Assembly: GCA_016791105.1 (NCBI GenBank)
Contig: JAEUNM010000057.1
Span: forward strand, 1-44,138
Reading direction: 5' to 3'
Source: Rhodocyclaceae bacterium
Lineage (GTDB): Bacteria; Pseudomonadota; Gammaproteobacteria; Burkholderiales; Rhodocyclaceae
DNA: 44,138 nt
In this document: one piece after another, positions 1 through 8,786 of the stretch
Layout: each line of letters opens with the position of its first letter
Numbering within the stretch: the stretch's first letter is position 1
The notes under the pieces: model-generated
The model's database searches: none
What the model saw: the letters and a program-made list of their open reading frames with translations, nothing else
What the model was told of the DNA's origin: nothing
Position numbers and translations under genes: made by a program

Positions 1-114
1 GCGCCGGTAATGTTTGACCAGCCCCACCACGGCCTGCAGATAAGACTCGCGCGTGCGCAGCGCCAACCCGCGCAGCGTCATGTCCTCGATCATCCGATCA
101 CGTATGGTGCCCAT
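1..114 (-). CDS. Tyrosine recombinase/integrase, N-terminal fragment (cut by window edge)
   Basis: The 38 visible codons begin at an ATG preceded by a strong ribosome binding site (GAGGAGGA, about 5 bases upstream). They read into a helical segment containing MTLRGLALRTRESYL and ending VKHYRR. This pattern (a basic, amphipathic start with an RxxSYL helix) is that of the SAM-like DNA-binding domain at the N terminus of phage-type and IS91-associated tyrosine recombinases. The catalytic domain (R...HxxR...Y) lies outside the window, so activity cannot be judged. Family membership is inferred from this short stretch only. A mobile element is therefore likely to extend leftwards. Confidence 0.7.
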   Translation of the reverse strand, partial: MGTIRDRMIEDMTLRGLALRTRESYLQAVVGLVKHYRR

Positions 115-615
115 GACACATCCTCCTCGAGAGCCGGGGAAGTCCCCCGTTCAAGGATGGCTGTTGCACCAAACTTGGCAATGTTGCCGGAACGGCGTGT
201 GAAACTGACAGGCGGGATTTAATAGGCGAGGCGGTTCAGCACGCGCCCACCGCGTAGCGGTTTAGTTCAACTTTGGAAGTGGACACCCGAAATGTCGCTT
301 TGTATCGCGACAAAATAGGTGCCTATCTATATAGCAATAAAAATATTCTAATAAAATCAATGGGCGAGCAGAAAATATAACTCCCGAAAGTCGGTAGGCA
401 ATCGCCCCACGCGTTGCAACGTCACCGCGATTTTTTCACGTTTTGCGGTCTGTGCCAAGGTCTGCCAGGTGTGCGGAGCGGCGGTAGTCAATTTGGCAGC
501 CGGGTGCTTGGTGGCGCCGGGGTCGGACCACATGGAAATGTGCTCGCGGATAGGCATAGGGGCTGCGCCGCTCGGGTTTGGGTGCGGTGGGGGGACGAGA
601 TTGCTCGGTCGCCCA

Positions 616-770
616 GGGGCGGTTGATTTGCCATACACGGCTGAATGTGCGCTGGTTTGGGGATTGAAGTGGCGCGTGTGGGGTGGATAAGCCTGCGGCG
701 GTGTCGGTTGGCTGGGGCGGTTGAGCGCTCGCATACGGCGGATTGCGCTTCGCTTATCCGCCCTACGGTC
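616..770. repeat. Direct repeat copy 1 (about 155 bp)
   Basis: This stretch recurs almost unchanged 247 bases downstream (863-1017), with only scattered substitutions by eye. Its right end is a short palindromic element running from GCATACGGCGGATTGCG to TTATCCGCCCTACGG. GGCGGAT/ATCCGCC arms of this kind are widely dispersed between genes in proteobacteria. The copy is non-coding and has no transposase. Confidence 0.85.
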
Positions 771-822
771 CGGGGGCTTTGTGCCGCTTTGGCGCGGATG
801 ATCTGTCGGGGGTGGGGCGTTG

Positions 823-867
823 CGGCGTAGGGCGGATAAGCCGTGGGCGCGATCCGCCGTATGGGGC
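823..867. repeat. Palindromic intergenic element (GTAGGGCGGATAAGC type)
   Basis: This is a short inverted repeat with the arms TAGGGCGGAT and ATCCGCCGTA around a GC-rich loop. It is the opposite orientation of the palindromes at 731-770 and 978-1017. It sits between the two large direct repeats, so the region carries three copies of the same small element. Confidence 0.7.
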
Positions 868-1017
868 GGTTGAATTGCCATACACGGTTGTATGTGCGCT
901 GGTTTGGGGATTGAAGTGGCGCGTGGGGGGTTGATAAGCCTGCGGCGGTGTCGGTTGGCTGGGGAGGTTGAAGGCTCGCATACGGCGGATTGCGCTTTGC
1001 TTATCCGCCCTACGGTC
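863..1017. repeat. Direct repeat copy 2 (about 155 bp)
   Basis: This is the second copy of the 616-770 repeat, at a constant offset of 247 bases across its whole length. It also ends in the GGCGGATTGCG...TTATCCGCCCTACGG palindrome. The constant offset means there are no indels between the copies, which suggests a segmental duplication of a 247-base unit rather than two independent insertions. Confidence 0.85.
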
Positions 1018-1361
1018 GGTGGCGTGGGGCGAGCATGCCGTTTGCGCGGCGCGGGTGGGCGCGTTCGTCGGGCTCGGGCAGGATTGCGGTGGGGTGGGCA
1101 ATCACGCCTGCCGTGAATGGGCGGAACAGCAGCAGGGGTGCTGGTTCCGCGCGCTTGTACGTTTTGGCTGACGCGTAAGCGGGTTGTCGGGCCAGGCGGC
1201 TGTCCGGCGCTATGCGTGTTGTTCCGCTGCCAGGCTTGCATCTGCAGTGAAACCGCGCGGCTGGCGGCAGCCCGATCGTTCGCCGCGGGTTTCAGGCAAG
1301 ATGGCGTGCCGCGCCGCTTCGAAAATGACGCGCACTACCCAAAACAGCGGAGGAGTCCTTG

Positions 1362-2600
1362 ATGTTTGCCCACCTTGAGCGCCCGACCGGCGCAGCCCCT
1401 GGCCTGCGGGAGATTTTTGCCGATTTTGGCCCTACTTATTTTGCCAATGGTTTGATTGCTTTCATTTTTGCGGCGACCGGGCCGGTTGCGATCATTCTTT
1501 CGGTCGGTACGCGCGGGGGGCTGTCGCAGGCGCAACTGGCGTCCTGGGTGTTCGGGGTGTTTTTCATCAATGGGCTGATCAGCATAGGCATGAGTTGGCG
1601 CTACAAGGCGCCGCTGGGTTTCGCCTGGACCATCCCCGGTACCGTGCTGGTCGGTCCGGCGCTGCAGCACCTGAGCTTCGCTGAGGTGATCGGCGCGTTC
1701 TACGCCACCAGTCTGTTGATTCTGGTCATGGGCGCCAGCGGCTGGGTGAAGCGCCTCATGGCCTTGCTGCCCATGCCTATCGTGATGGGCATGGTGGCCG
1801 GCGTGTTTCTGCGCTTCGGCCTCGATCTGGTGCGGGCGCTCAATAGCGATGTCGCCATCGCCGCGCCGATGACCATTGCGTTCATCGCCCTTTCGGCGCG
1901 GCCGAGCTGGGGCAAGCGCATGCCGCCGGTGATCGGGGCTTTGCTGACGGGGGCTGTGGTGCTGGGCGCGCTTGGCCGCGTCGATACGGCGGCGCTGGGC
2001 AGTTTTTCGTTTGCCCAGCCGTTGTTTCAGGCGCCTGCCTGGTCGGTCGGTGCATTGGTCGAATTGGTGGTGCCACTCGCCATTACCGTGCTGGTGGTGC
2101 AGAACGGGCAGGGCGTTGCGGTATTGAAGGCGGTCAAGCACGAAGCGCCGGTCAATACCAGCGCCTTTGTGTCCGGCCTGGGGGCGGCGGTCGCGGCTTC
2201 CGTGGGGGCGGTGAGCAGTTGTCTGACCGGTCCGGCCAACGCGCTCATTACGTCCTCCGGGGAACACGGCCGGCAGTACACGGCGGCAATTGCGTTCGGG
2301 ACTTTGGCCGTGTTGTTCGGCCTGGTGGCGCCTACTTTTACCGGCCTCATGCTGGCTACGCCCAAGGAATTCATCATGGTGCTCGGCGGGCTGGCGATGT
2401 TGCGCGTGCTGCAGGCGTCTTTCATCGCCTCTTTCGGCAGTGGCAAATTTACGTTGGGCGCGCTGGTTAGTCTGCTGGTTACGGTGGCAGACATCAGCAT
2501 TCTGAATATTGGTGCCGCGTTCTGGGGGCTGGTTGCCGGCTTCGTCGTGTCCTGGCTGATCGAGAAGCGCGACTTTGTGGCACAAAGCGCCGCGGCCTGA
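1362..2600 (+). CDS. benE: Benzoate/H+ symporter family transporter (BenE-like)
   Basis: A 412-residue, very hydrophobic inner-membrane protein with roughly eleven to twelve membrane segments, matching the usual length of BenE. Family-like features are the early FGPTYFANGLIAFIF segment, the FAWTIPGTVL stretch and the VSSCLTGPANALITSSGEH loop. BenE proteins are thought to import benzoate with protons, but the substrate of this member is not shown by sequence. The ATG was chosen over the TTG one codon earlier because GGAGGAG lies 6 bases before it. No benzoate catabolic genes or dedicated regulator are adjacent, so it stands alone. The following gene is convergent. Confidence 0.88.
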   Translation: MFAHLERPTGAAPGLREIFADFGPTYFANGLIAFIFAATGPVAIILSVGTRGGLSQAQLASWVFGVFFINGLISIGMSWRYKAPLGFAWTIPGTVLVGPALQHLSFAEVIGAFYATSLLILVMGASGWVKRLMALLPMPIVMGMVAGVFLRFGLDLVRALNSDVAIAAPMTIAFIALSARPSWGKRMPPVIGALLTGAVVLGALGRVDTAALGSFSFAQPLFQAPAWSVGALVELVVPLAITVLVVQNGQGVAVLKAVKHEAPVNTSAFVSGLGAAVAASVGAVSSCLTGPANALITSSGEHGRQYTAAIAFGTLAVLFGLVAPTFTGLMLATPKEFIMVLGGLAMLRVLQASFIASFGSGKFTLGALVSLLVTVADISILNIGAAFWGLVAGFVVSWLIEKRDFVAQSAAA

Positions 2601-2614
2601 TGCTACTGGGACAT

Positions 2615-2636
2615 AGCCCGGCCGGGGCGGGCTTGT
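2615..2636 (+). terminator. Possible terminator after benE
   Basis: A hairpin AGCCCG / CGGGCT with a 7-base GC-rich loop lies 15 bases after the benE stop and is followed by a short, interrupted T run (TGTTT). The position fits a terminator; the weak T tract lowers confidence. The rest of the gap to the next gene, up to 2891, shows nothing recognisable. Confidence 0.4.
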
Positions 2637-2891
2637 TTGGTGCAGGGCGCGCTTTGTGCGAGCGCTTCATGCTGGCCACAGGCGCGGCGCGCTAATGGCG
2701 CGTCAAGGGTACTAATATGCGGCGCTTGCCGCAGCCCTGGACGCGGCCGCCGGGCGTTCCATCCCGGCAGTTTTAGTCGGCGGGCTGCGCGCCTGCATCG
2801 GCCGCGCGCCCGTCATTTCGTTGCGGGTTTGATGTGCCGGCTGTCCGTAAGCCGTCGGGCAGGCGCGTTTCAAGACCGTCTTTAGTCGTGC

Positions 2892-4127
2892 TCAATCCAG
2901 AATGTGCGATACCAGCCCGTCCGCCAGTTTGGGTTCGAACCAGGTGGATTTGGGGGGCATGACCTGATTGGCGTCGGCGACGGCCATCAAATCCTCCATG
3001 CGGGTCGGATGGAGCGAAAAGGCGACGGCCATTTCGCCGCTATTGACGCGGCGTTCCAGTTCGGGAAGGCCGCGAATGCCGCCGACGAAATCGATGCGCT
3101 TGTCGCGCCGCAGATCGGCAATGCCCAGAATGGGGCCGAGCAGATTGTCCGACAGCAAACTTACGTCCAGGCGGGCGACCGGGTCGGTGGCCGGGATGCG
3201 CTCGGGGCGGATGGCGAGCTTGTACCAGCGGCCGGCCATGTACACGCCAAACTGGCGCGGCTGGGCGGGCTTGACCGGCGCGTCCGCCGCTTCGACGACA
3301 AACGCATCTGCCACCCTGGCCAAGAATTGGTCGGCGCCCAGACCGTTCAGATCGGTTACCACGCGGTTGTAATCCATGATTTGCATCTGGTGGTGCGGGA
3401 ATATCACGGACAGAAAATACTGGCTGGCATCCTGCGCATCGCAGCCCTGGGCGCGGCGCGCGGCGGCCACGCGCGAGGCGGCGGCGGAGCGGTGGTGGCC
3501 GTCCGCGATATAAAGGGCGGGCAGGGCGTCGAACAGGGCCGACAGGCGCGCGTTGGTGGCTACATCCGCCATAACCCAGATGCTGTGGCGTATGCCGTCT
3601 GGCCGGGTGACGTCGGCGTCGGGTTCGCGCGCCGTGGCGGCGGCCAGAAGCGCATCCACGTCCGGCGCATCCGGGTAGGCCAGCAGCACCGGGCCGGTCT
3701 GGGCGTTCAGCGCCTCGATCTGACGCACCCGGTCATCTTCCTTGTCCGGGCGCGTAAATTCGTGCTTGCGGATGCGGTTGGTGTCGTAATCCGCCACATT
3801 GGCGGCCGCCACCAGACCGGTCTGGCTGTGCCCGCCCATGATGAGGCGGTAGGCGTAAAAGCACGGCGCCGTATCGCGCGCCAAAACGCCGGCCGCGGCC
3901 ATCTGCGCGAGATTTTCCACGGCTTTGGCGTACACCGCGGGCGCGTAGGGGTCGGTATCCGCGGGCAGGTCGATTTCCGGCTTGGAAATGTGCAGGAAAG
4001 ACCACGGTTTGCCCTCGGCCATGCGGCGGGCTTCTTCGGAATTCAGCACGTCATAGGGCGGGGCGGCGACTTCGGCGGCACGGCCGGCCGTAGGGCGCAG
4101 GCCGGCAAAAGGTCTGATGAGCGGCAT
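2892..4127 (-). CDS. DUF1015 family protein
   Basis: A 411-residue soluble protein without a signal peptide. It begins MPLIRPFAGLRPT and contains the family hallmarks: the early AAPPYDVL, the RKHEFTRPDKEDDR motif near residue 125, and the central YIADGHHRSAAA motif. Length and motif order match full-length DUF1015 proteins. Members are conserved across bacteria, often near serine-biosynthesis or dehydrogenase genes, but that context is absent here and I assign no biochemical role. The start was moved inside the longer open frame to an ATG preceded by AGGAG. It is convergent with benE and appears monocistronic. Confidence 0.85.
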   Translation of the reverse strand: MPLIRPFAGLRPTAGRAAEVAAPPYDVLNSEEARRMAEGKPWSFLHISKPEIDLPADTDPYAPAVYAKAVENLAQMAAAGVLARDTAPCFYAYRLIMGGHSQTGLVAAANVADYDTNRIRKHEFTRPDKEDDRVRQIEALNAQTGPVLLAYPDAPDVDALLAAATAREPDADVTRPDGIRHSIWVMADVATNARLSALFDALPALYIADGHHRSAAASRVAAARRAQGCDAQDASQYFLSVIFPHHQMQIMDYNRVVTDLNGLGADQFLARVADAFVVEAADAPVKPAQPRQFGVYMAGRWYKLAIRPERIPATDPVARLDVSLLSDNLLGPILGIADLRRDKRIDFVGGIRGLPELERRVNSGEMAVAFSLHPTRMEDLMAVADANQVMPPKSTWFEPKLADGLVSHILD

Positions 4128-4806
4128 GCTTACTCCTGCTATGGAAGGGGCGCGCCGGAGCTGGCGTGCCACGAAATCATGTGTGCTTTGTGGATGCTTA
4201 TTTGCCCGCTGTCCCGCCCGGCATGGGCGCAGACGGCGGAACCGGAGGCTGTGCCCACGGATAGGCAGTCCTTGGCGAGGGCGCAGTCTACCACCAGCGC
4301 GCGGTAGCCAGGCTCAGGCCGGGCAGGCGGCGCGCCGCGGCGTGGTCTGGCAACCCGGGCGCGGCGTGGTGCGCTACGGCGGCGGCGCGTGGCCGATGCC
4401 GGTGCCGAAAGCCGGGGCTGCGCGGCAATTTGGTTCCCGCACGTGCCATGCGCTGAAAATGGGCGGCTTGCGTATAAGGCAGGCCAATGCCGCGCAATCG
4501 TCTATGCTTGCCAAATGGGTCGGCGTGAATGTGCGCGTCAATACGCCTGTGCGGTATTGCGCTAAAACTAAGAAATTTTTGTTAGTGATGGATGTCGGGC
4601 CGTTCGCTGCAGGCGGTGCCTACGCTGCTGCAGTCGCTTGCGCCACGCGGCGCCCCATCGCGGAGCATGGGCGCAGGACATTTCGCGCACCCGACTGCTG
4701 GCCAAATCCATAAGAACCTGTGGCGTCTGGCCCGTTACAGGCTGGGCGGCGACAGGTCGGCAGCCGTAATTCGATCGATCTTTGTTTTAACTCGCGGAGA
4801 GCATGC
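4128..4806. other. Gap with no confident gene; possible remnant
   Basis: No frame here gives a recognisable protein. One short plus-strand frame (4179-4307, 42 codons) reads like a signal peptide, MCALWMLICPLSRPAWA followed by QTAEPEA, and then stops. A GC-rich stretch in another frame follows. The nearest GGAG is about 19 bases upstream, too far to be convincing. It may be a decayed exported-protein gene or chance. The end of the gap carries the promoter region and ribosome binding site (CGGAGA) of the DUF2235 gene. Confidence 0.4.
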
Positions 4807-6327
4807 ATGAAAAATATAGTCATTTGTTGCGACGGTACCTGGAACACCCCGGATGAACAGGATAACGGCGTCCCGACGCCCACCAATGTGGTGCGGCTGC
4901 ATCACGCCCTTGCGGTGGCGGACAATTCCGGCACGCCGCAGCACCGCTATTACCACCCCGGTGTAGGCACCGGAAAATCCTGGTGGGACAAGGTGATAGG
5001 CGGTGGCACCGGCAAGGGGCTGGAAGCCAATATCAAAAGCGCCTACCGCGAACTATGCGACCACTATGTGCCGGGCGATGCGATCTATATGTTCGGCTTC
5101 AGTCGTGGCGCGTACACCGTGCGCAGCCTGTGCGGGTTCATCGCCGCTTGCGGCTTGCTGAAGTCGGCTGCCCTGCCGGATGGCGCGCAGCTATGGGCTG
5201 CCATCGATCGCCTGTTCATGAACGGCTATCGGCGCAAGGCCGAAACACGGCAGGAATGGGACCGCGACGGGCTGCCGTTTCACAATCAGCCCGCTGCGCC
5301 GGTGCCGATCCGGTTTCTGGGTGTGTGGGATACGGTGGGCGCGCTGGGCATACCGGACGATCTGGCATTGCTGAACCTGATCGACAATCTGCATGACTTT
5401 ACTTTTCACGATACCGGTCTCGGTGATTCGATCCAGAGCGCGCGCCATGCGGTCGCGCTGGACGAAATGCGCGCTACCTTCCAGCCTACGCTGTGGAACG
5501 CGGCGGCCGAGCGCGACGCGAAAGAACTGTGGTTCCCCGGCGCGCATTCGGACGTGGGCGGCGGTTATGCCGAAACCGGCTTGTCCGACGGGGCGCTGTT
5601 GTGGATGCTGCGCGAGGCGGAAAGCTGCGGTCTGGCTTTCGATCCTGACGTGGTGGCGCAGATTCGGCCGGACCCGCTGGGCGTGCTGCACGATTCGGCG
5701 CGCGGTGTATTTGAAGCCCTGCCTACCCAGCCGCGCGGTGCGCCGCGCCTTGGTGTCAGCCCGGCCATGCATGAATCCGTGCTGCGACGCCAGAAAACGC
5801 CGCCCATCCATCAGGGCAGCTACCGCGCGGAAGTCGATTTGCCGGAAGGCAGCGCCCTGGCGCTGGATATTTTCGCCGCCCAGCCCTGGAATGCCACCGG
5901 CCTGTGGCTGGAAGCGGGCCGCAGTTACACGTTTTCGGCCAGCGGCGAATGGATGGACAGTTCCATACGCAGTGGTCCGGGCGGTACCAATGACGGTAAT
6001 TTCCAACCCGGCGAACTTGCCCATCTGGTCGGCACGGCCTGGGGCAAGGTCGAGAACTTATGGAAGAAGGTAACCGGCAATGAGGCCGCCGATTTCAAAT
6101 TTACACGGCGCCACGAAAGCATGCCCTGGTTTTGCCTGGTGGGTGCCATCGCCAATGGTTCCGGCGTGGATGCCAAGGGCCACACCCTGGCGCACGAGGT
6201 ATTCGCCATCGGCGCCGGGTGTACTTACAAGCCATTGCGGTCCGGCTATTTCTATGCCTATGCCAACGACGCCTGGGGTTTTTACGGCAATAACCGCGGA
6301 CGTGTCAGGCTGAACATCTCGGCCTGA
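4807..6327 (+). CDS. DUF2235 alpha/beta hydrolase with C-terminal LecA-like lectin domain
   Basis: A 506-residue protein without a signal peptide. Residues 1 to about 340 are a DUF2235 (Tle1-like phospholipase) hydrolase: CCDGTWN at 7-13, the nucleophile elbow GFSRGA with Ser99, GVWDTVG with Asp175, and WFPGAHSDVGGGY with the likely catalytic His247. From about residue 375 a second domain resembles the galactose-binding lectin LecA (PA-IL): GRSYTFSASGEW, SGPGG, and at the end ANDAWGFYGNNRGRV. The last matches the LecA calcium/sugar loop, keeping the equivalents of Asp100, Asn107 and Asn108 (here Asp488, Asn495, Asn496). Inferred role: a sugar-targeted lipase or esterase. The start was chosen at the ATG with GGAGA 6 bases upstream. 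It is convergent with the kinase operon. No other type VI secretion genes are visible. Confidence 0.85.
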   Translation: MKNIVICCDGTWNTPDEQDNGVPTPTNVVRLHHALAVADNSGTPQHRYYHPGVGTGKSWWDKVIGGGTGKGLEANIKSAYRELCDHYVPGDAIYMFGFSRGAYTVRSLCGFIAACGLLKSAALPDGAQLWAAIDRLFMNGYRRKAETRQEWDRDGLPFHNQPAAPVPIRFLGVWDTVGALGIPDDLALLNLIDNLHDFTFHDTGLGDSIQSARHAVALDEMRATFQPTLWNAAAERDAKELWFPGAHSDVGGGYAETGLSDGALLWMLREAESCGLAFDPDVVAQIRPDPLGVLHDSARGVFEALPTQPRGAPRLGVSPAMHESVLRRQKTPPIHQGSYRAEVDLPEGSALALDIFAAQPWNATGLWLEAGRSYTFSASGEWMDSSIRSGPGGTNDGNFQPGELAHLVGTAWGKVENLWKKVTGNEAADFKFTRRHESMPWFCLVGAIANGSGVDAKGHTLAHEVFAIGAGCTYKPLRSGYFYAYANDAWGFYGNNRGRVRLNISA

Positions 6328-6401
6328 TAGCCGTTGTGCTTGGCCGCGGGTTGGTGATTAGTGACTGGTGCGTGTGCCGCGGACACGCAAGCATGGGTGG
6401 A

Positions 6402-8786
6402 TTATTCGGCTCTTTGCCCAACAATTTGCCGCGTCAGGCGGCGAATTTCGCGTGCGTGCAGGTGGTTGGGCAGGATGCGCCAGGTCGCCGTGCCGGCCGC
6501 GGCCAGCAGCAGCGGGCCGGCAAAGCGGCCACCGAACATGGCCGTAATGAACAGCATGAGCACGAGCGCGCCGGCCGTGTGGCGGTTGAACCAGCCGGCG
6601 TTTTGCAGGCGCCGCACGCTTAGTTCGTCCAGGTGCTGTTCCATGCGGCGCGCGTAAGGTTCGGCGCGTATCAGCCGGGTGCGCATACCAAGCCCGTTGG
6701 CTTCGGCAACGCCCACGCTGCGCAGGGCGGCCAGGGCGTCGAAAAAATCCTGTAGCGCGTGCTGCAGTTGCGCGCAGGCATCGCGCGTGAATAGCCTAAC
6801 GCTGCCGCGCAGGGCCAGGGTTTCCAGGGCAATTTCTGCCGCCCCACACAGTTCGCGCATCTGCGCAGCCTGCTGCTCGCGCTCCGCGGCGAGGCGGGCG
6901 CCGGCCTGTTCGGCGCGCTTTCTTAGTTCCGGCAGCAGGGTAAAAATGACAAGCTGGCGGGCGCCGGGCATGGTTTCCGGGGCGCCCGATTCGGCCAGCC
7001 AGGGAATGTCGGCGAGCAGTCGCGCCACTTCGCGCTGCAGCAGCATGCCGAGCCGCGCGCGCCATTTGGCGTCGAACACCAGTGCCAGGACGCGCGCGTG
7101 TACCAGGCCAGGCGGCGGCAATTTAAGTCCAGCGCCGCCGCCGTACATCAGATCGTCGAAATTCGCCACGCCGCTTGCGCGCGCCATGCCGGCGACGCGC
7201 TTTTCGGCGTCCGCCCAGTCGGCCAGGAAGGCGTCGTGTGCGGCGCGCCAGCGTGCGTCCATGTCCGCCGCTTCGGCATTGCCGGCGGCGCCATAGATGG
7301 CCAGCACGCGGGCGTCGTAAATTTCGGCCAGCCAGGCGCAGGCCGTTTCGTCGCCCTTCTGCGCCTGTGCGGCACGCGCAAGTATGCCGGCGCCGTCCAC
7401 GCTTTCGCCACGCCATACCGGCGGCAGGCCGGGTGCCAGAAATAGCAGCAGGCGCAGCAGGCGCTGATCGGGCGGGGCATCGCGCTCGAAATTCAGGTCG
7501 ATCAGGAAGCGCACGCAGTTCTGGTCCTTTAGTTCGGCACGGAACCAGTTCATCAACAGGCCGTTGGCCAGGTCGGATTTGGCCAGCGACCAGTTGCGTG
7601 CCAGCGCGACCGCAAGCTGTTCCAGCGTGATGCAACTATCGTGGCCGATCTGGTAGGGCTTGCAGGCGGGCGCATCGGCAGCGTCGGCGGCTTCGGCCAG
7701 GGTAAGGTCGCCGGCCAGCCAGCGCTGGATTTCGGCGGCGCCCCAGCGCGCTTTCGGGTCGCGCAGCAACAGGCCGCGCAATAGTTTGCGCCAGCCGGCG
7801 TCGCCCACGCCGGCCACCTCCATGCCGCGCGTGGCAAGCCGGTGCAGGATGACGGCTTCCGATAAGTCGGCGAACGGGTGCCGCCCCTGCAGGGCTTCCA
7901 GCAATATGATGCCCAGCGACCAATAGTCCGCTTTTTCGTCCAGCACCCCGGCGATGCTTTCGGGCGCGCCATAAGCCAGGGTGCGCGCCACGCCGGTGAA
8001 GCGCAGGGTGGCATCCTGCAGCGACGCGATGCCGAAATCGGTGAGCACCAGGTCCAGCGGTTGCGCGCGCCGTATCAACACGTTTTCCGGCTTGAGGTCG
8101 CGGTGCAGCAGGCGCACCGCATGCACGGCGGCGATGGCGGCGGCCATTTCGCGCAGCACTTCGAGCAGGCGCGGCGCGGGCAGGGGGCCGCTGGCGAGCA
8201 GGCCGCGCAGCGAGCCGGCCGCGCAATATTCCATCAGTTCGTAAGCGTGGCCGTCGGATACGCCGGAATCGAACAGCCGCACCTTGTGCGCGGCGTCCAT
8301 GCGCGCGAGCCGTTCCGCCACTTCGCGGCGTGGATAGATGCCGTGCCGGTAAATTTTTGCGACCAAGGGGTCGCCGCCGGCGAGCGGTTCGACGATGAGC
8401 AATTCGGCTTCGGCGCCCACCGCGGGCAGCGGCCGCAGGATGCGATGGCCGCGCGCCAGCGCCGCGGGCAGGCGCATCAGGCTGGCGGGGGGCGGGGCGT
8501 CGGCTGCCGCGGCGAGCGGGCGGCTGCAGTAGAGGCAAATATCGCTGCCGGGCGGATTGGGCGCGCCGCAATCTTCATGCGGGCAAATGAGCGTGGCGGA
8601 TTCGGCCTGTGCTGTGGCCAGCGCGGACGCCTCGCCCACCGGCGCGGCCGCGGCCGGTTCTGCTGCCGCGCGCGGCAAACTGAGATCGACCCCGGCCAGC
8701 ATGGCGCCGCAGGTGCAGCGCATGGCGGCGGGCGGGTTTTCGCTGCCGCAGGCCGGGCACAGGCGTATGTAGGCGGGCGCGTTCAA
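6402..8786 (-). CDS. Zinc-ribbon serine/threonine protein kinase with C-terminal membrane helices
   Basis: A 794-residue protein. Two N-terminal zinc ribbons carry Cys10/13/24/26 and Cys68/73/84/87. Residues about 115-360 form a Hanks-type kinase with Lys144 (VAKIY), HRDLKPEN at 228-235, DFG at 250-252 and APE at 274-276, so it should be active. A long helical region follows, then one or two hydrophobic segments (about 738-768) and a basic tail, suggesting membrane anchoring by the C terminus. The start is inferred as TTG overlapping the TGA stop of the radical SAM gene (TTGA), which would couple translation; no better start fits the ribbon domain. It is the last gene of the four-gene operon. 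Substrate and role are unknown. It is convergent with the DUF2235-lectin gene. Confidence 0.85.
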   Translation of the reverse strand: MNAPAYIRLCPACGSENPPAAMRCTCGAMLAGVDLSLPRAAAEPAAAAPVGEASALATAQAESATLICPHEDCGAPNPPGSDICLYCSRPLAAAADAPPPASLMRLPAALARGHRILRPLPAVGAEAELLIVEPLAGGDPLVAKIYRHGIYPRREVAERLARMDAAHKVRLFDSGVSDGHAYELMEYCAAGSLRGLLASGPLPAPRLLEVLREMAAAIAAVHAVRLLHRDLKPENVLIRRAQPLDLVLTDFGIASLQDATLRFTGVARTLAYGAPESIAGVLDEKADYWSLGIILLEALQGRHPFADLSEAVILHRLATRGMEVAGVGDAGWRKLLRGLLLRDPKARWGAAEIQRWLAGDLTLAEAADAADAPACKPYQIGHDSCITLEQLAVALARNWSLAKSDLANGLLMNWFRAELKDQNCVRFLIDLNFERDAPPDQRLLRLLLFLAPGLPPVWRGESVDGAGILARAAQAQKGDETACAWLAEIYDARVLAIYGAAGNAEAADMDARWRAAHDAFLADWADAEKRVAGMARASGVANFDDLMYGGGAGLKLPPPGLVHARVLALVFDAKWRARLGMLLQREVARLLADIPWLAESGAPETMPGARQLVIFTLLPELRKRAEQAGARLAAEREQQAAQMRELCGAAEIALETLALRGSVRLFTRDACAQLQHALQDFFDALAALRSVGVAEANGLGMRTRLIRAEPYARRMEQHLDELSVRRLQNAGWFNRHTAGALVLMLFITAMFGGRFAGPLLLAAAGTATWRILPNHLHAREIRRLTRQIVGQRAE

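Larger units (their letters stand above)
115..1361. other. Long non-coding, repeat-bearing region between the integrase and benE
   Basis: No convincing gene is seen here. Long open frames exist on the minus strand but are rich in Pro, Arg and His and simply follow the repeats. An AT-rich patch (about 290-356) contrasts with the GC-rich surroundings. It holds two small inverted repeats: TGTCGC/GCGACA (293-298 and 307-312) and ATAGG/CCTAT (315-319 and 322-326). These could belong to the recombinase promoter or to an attachment site, but nothing proves either. The middle is occupied by a large imperfect direct repeat and short palindromic elements, listed separately. Confidence 0.6.

Noticed and set aside
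357..1241. 294-codon open frame on the minus strand
   Set aside because: It runs across the direct repeats, is dominated by Pro, Arg and His, has no recognisable motif and no ribosome binding site.
1335..2585. 416-codon minus-strand frame opposite benE
   Set aside because: It is antisense to a well-recognised transporter and has the Gln/His/Arg-rich composition typical of shadow frames in GC-rich DNA.
2904..4307. 467-codon plus-strand frame opposite the DUF1015 gene
   Set aside because: Shadow of the DUF1015 gene, whose motifs are clear on the minus strand. Only its last 42 codons lie outside and are mentioned separately.
4117..4713. 198-codon plus-strand frame before the DUF2235 gene
   Set aside because: Arg/Cys/Gly-rich, no motif, overlaps the start of the DUF1015 gene, and has no plausible ribosome binding site.
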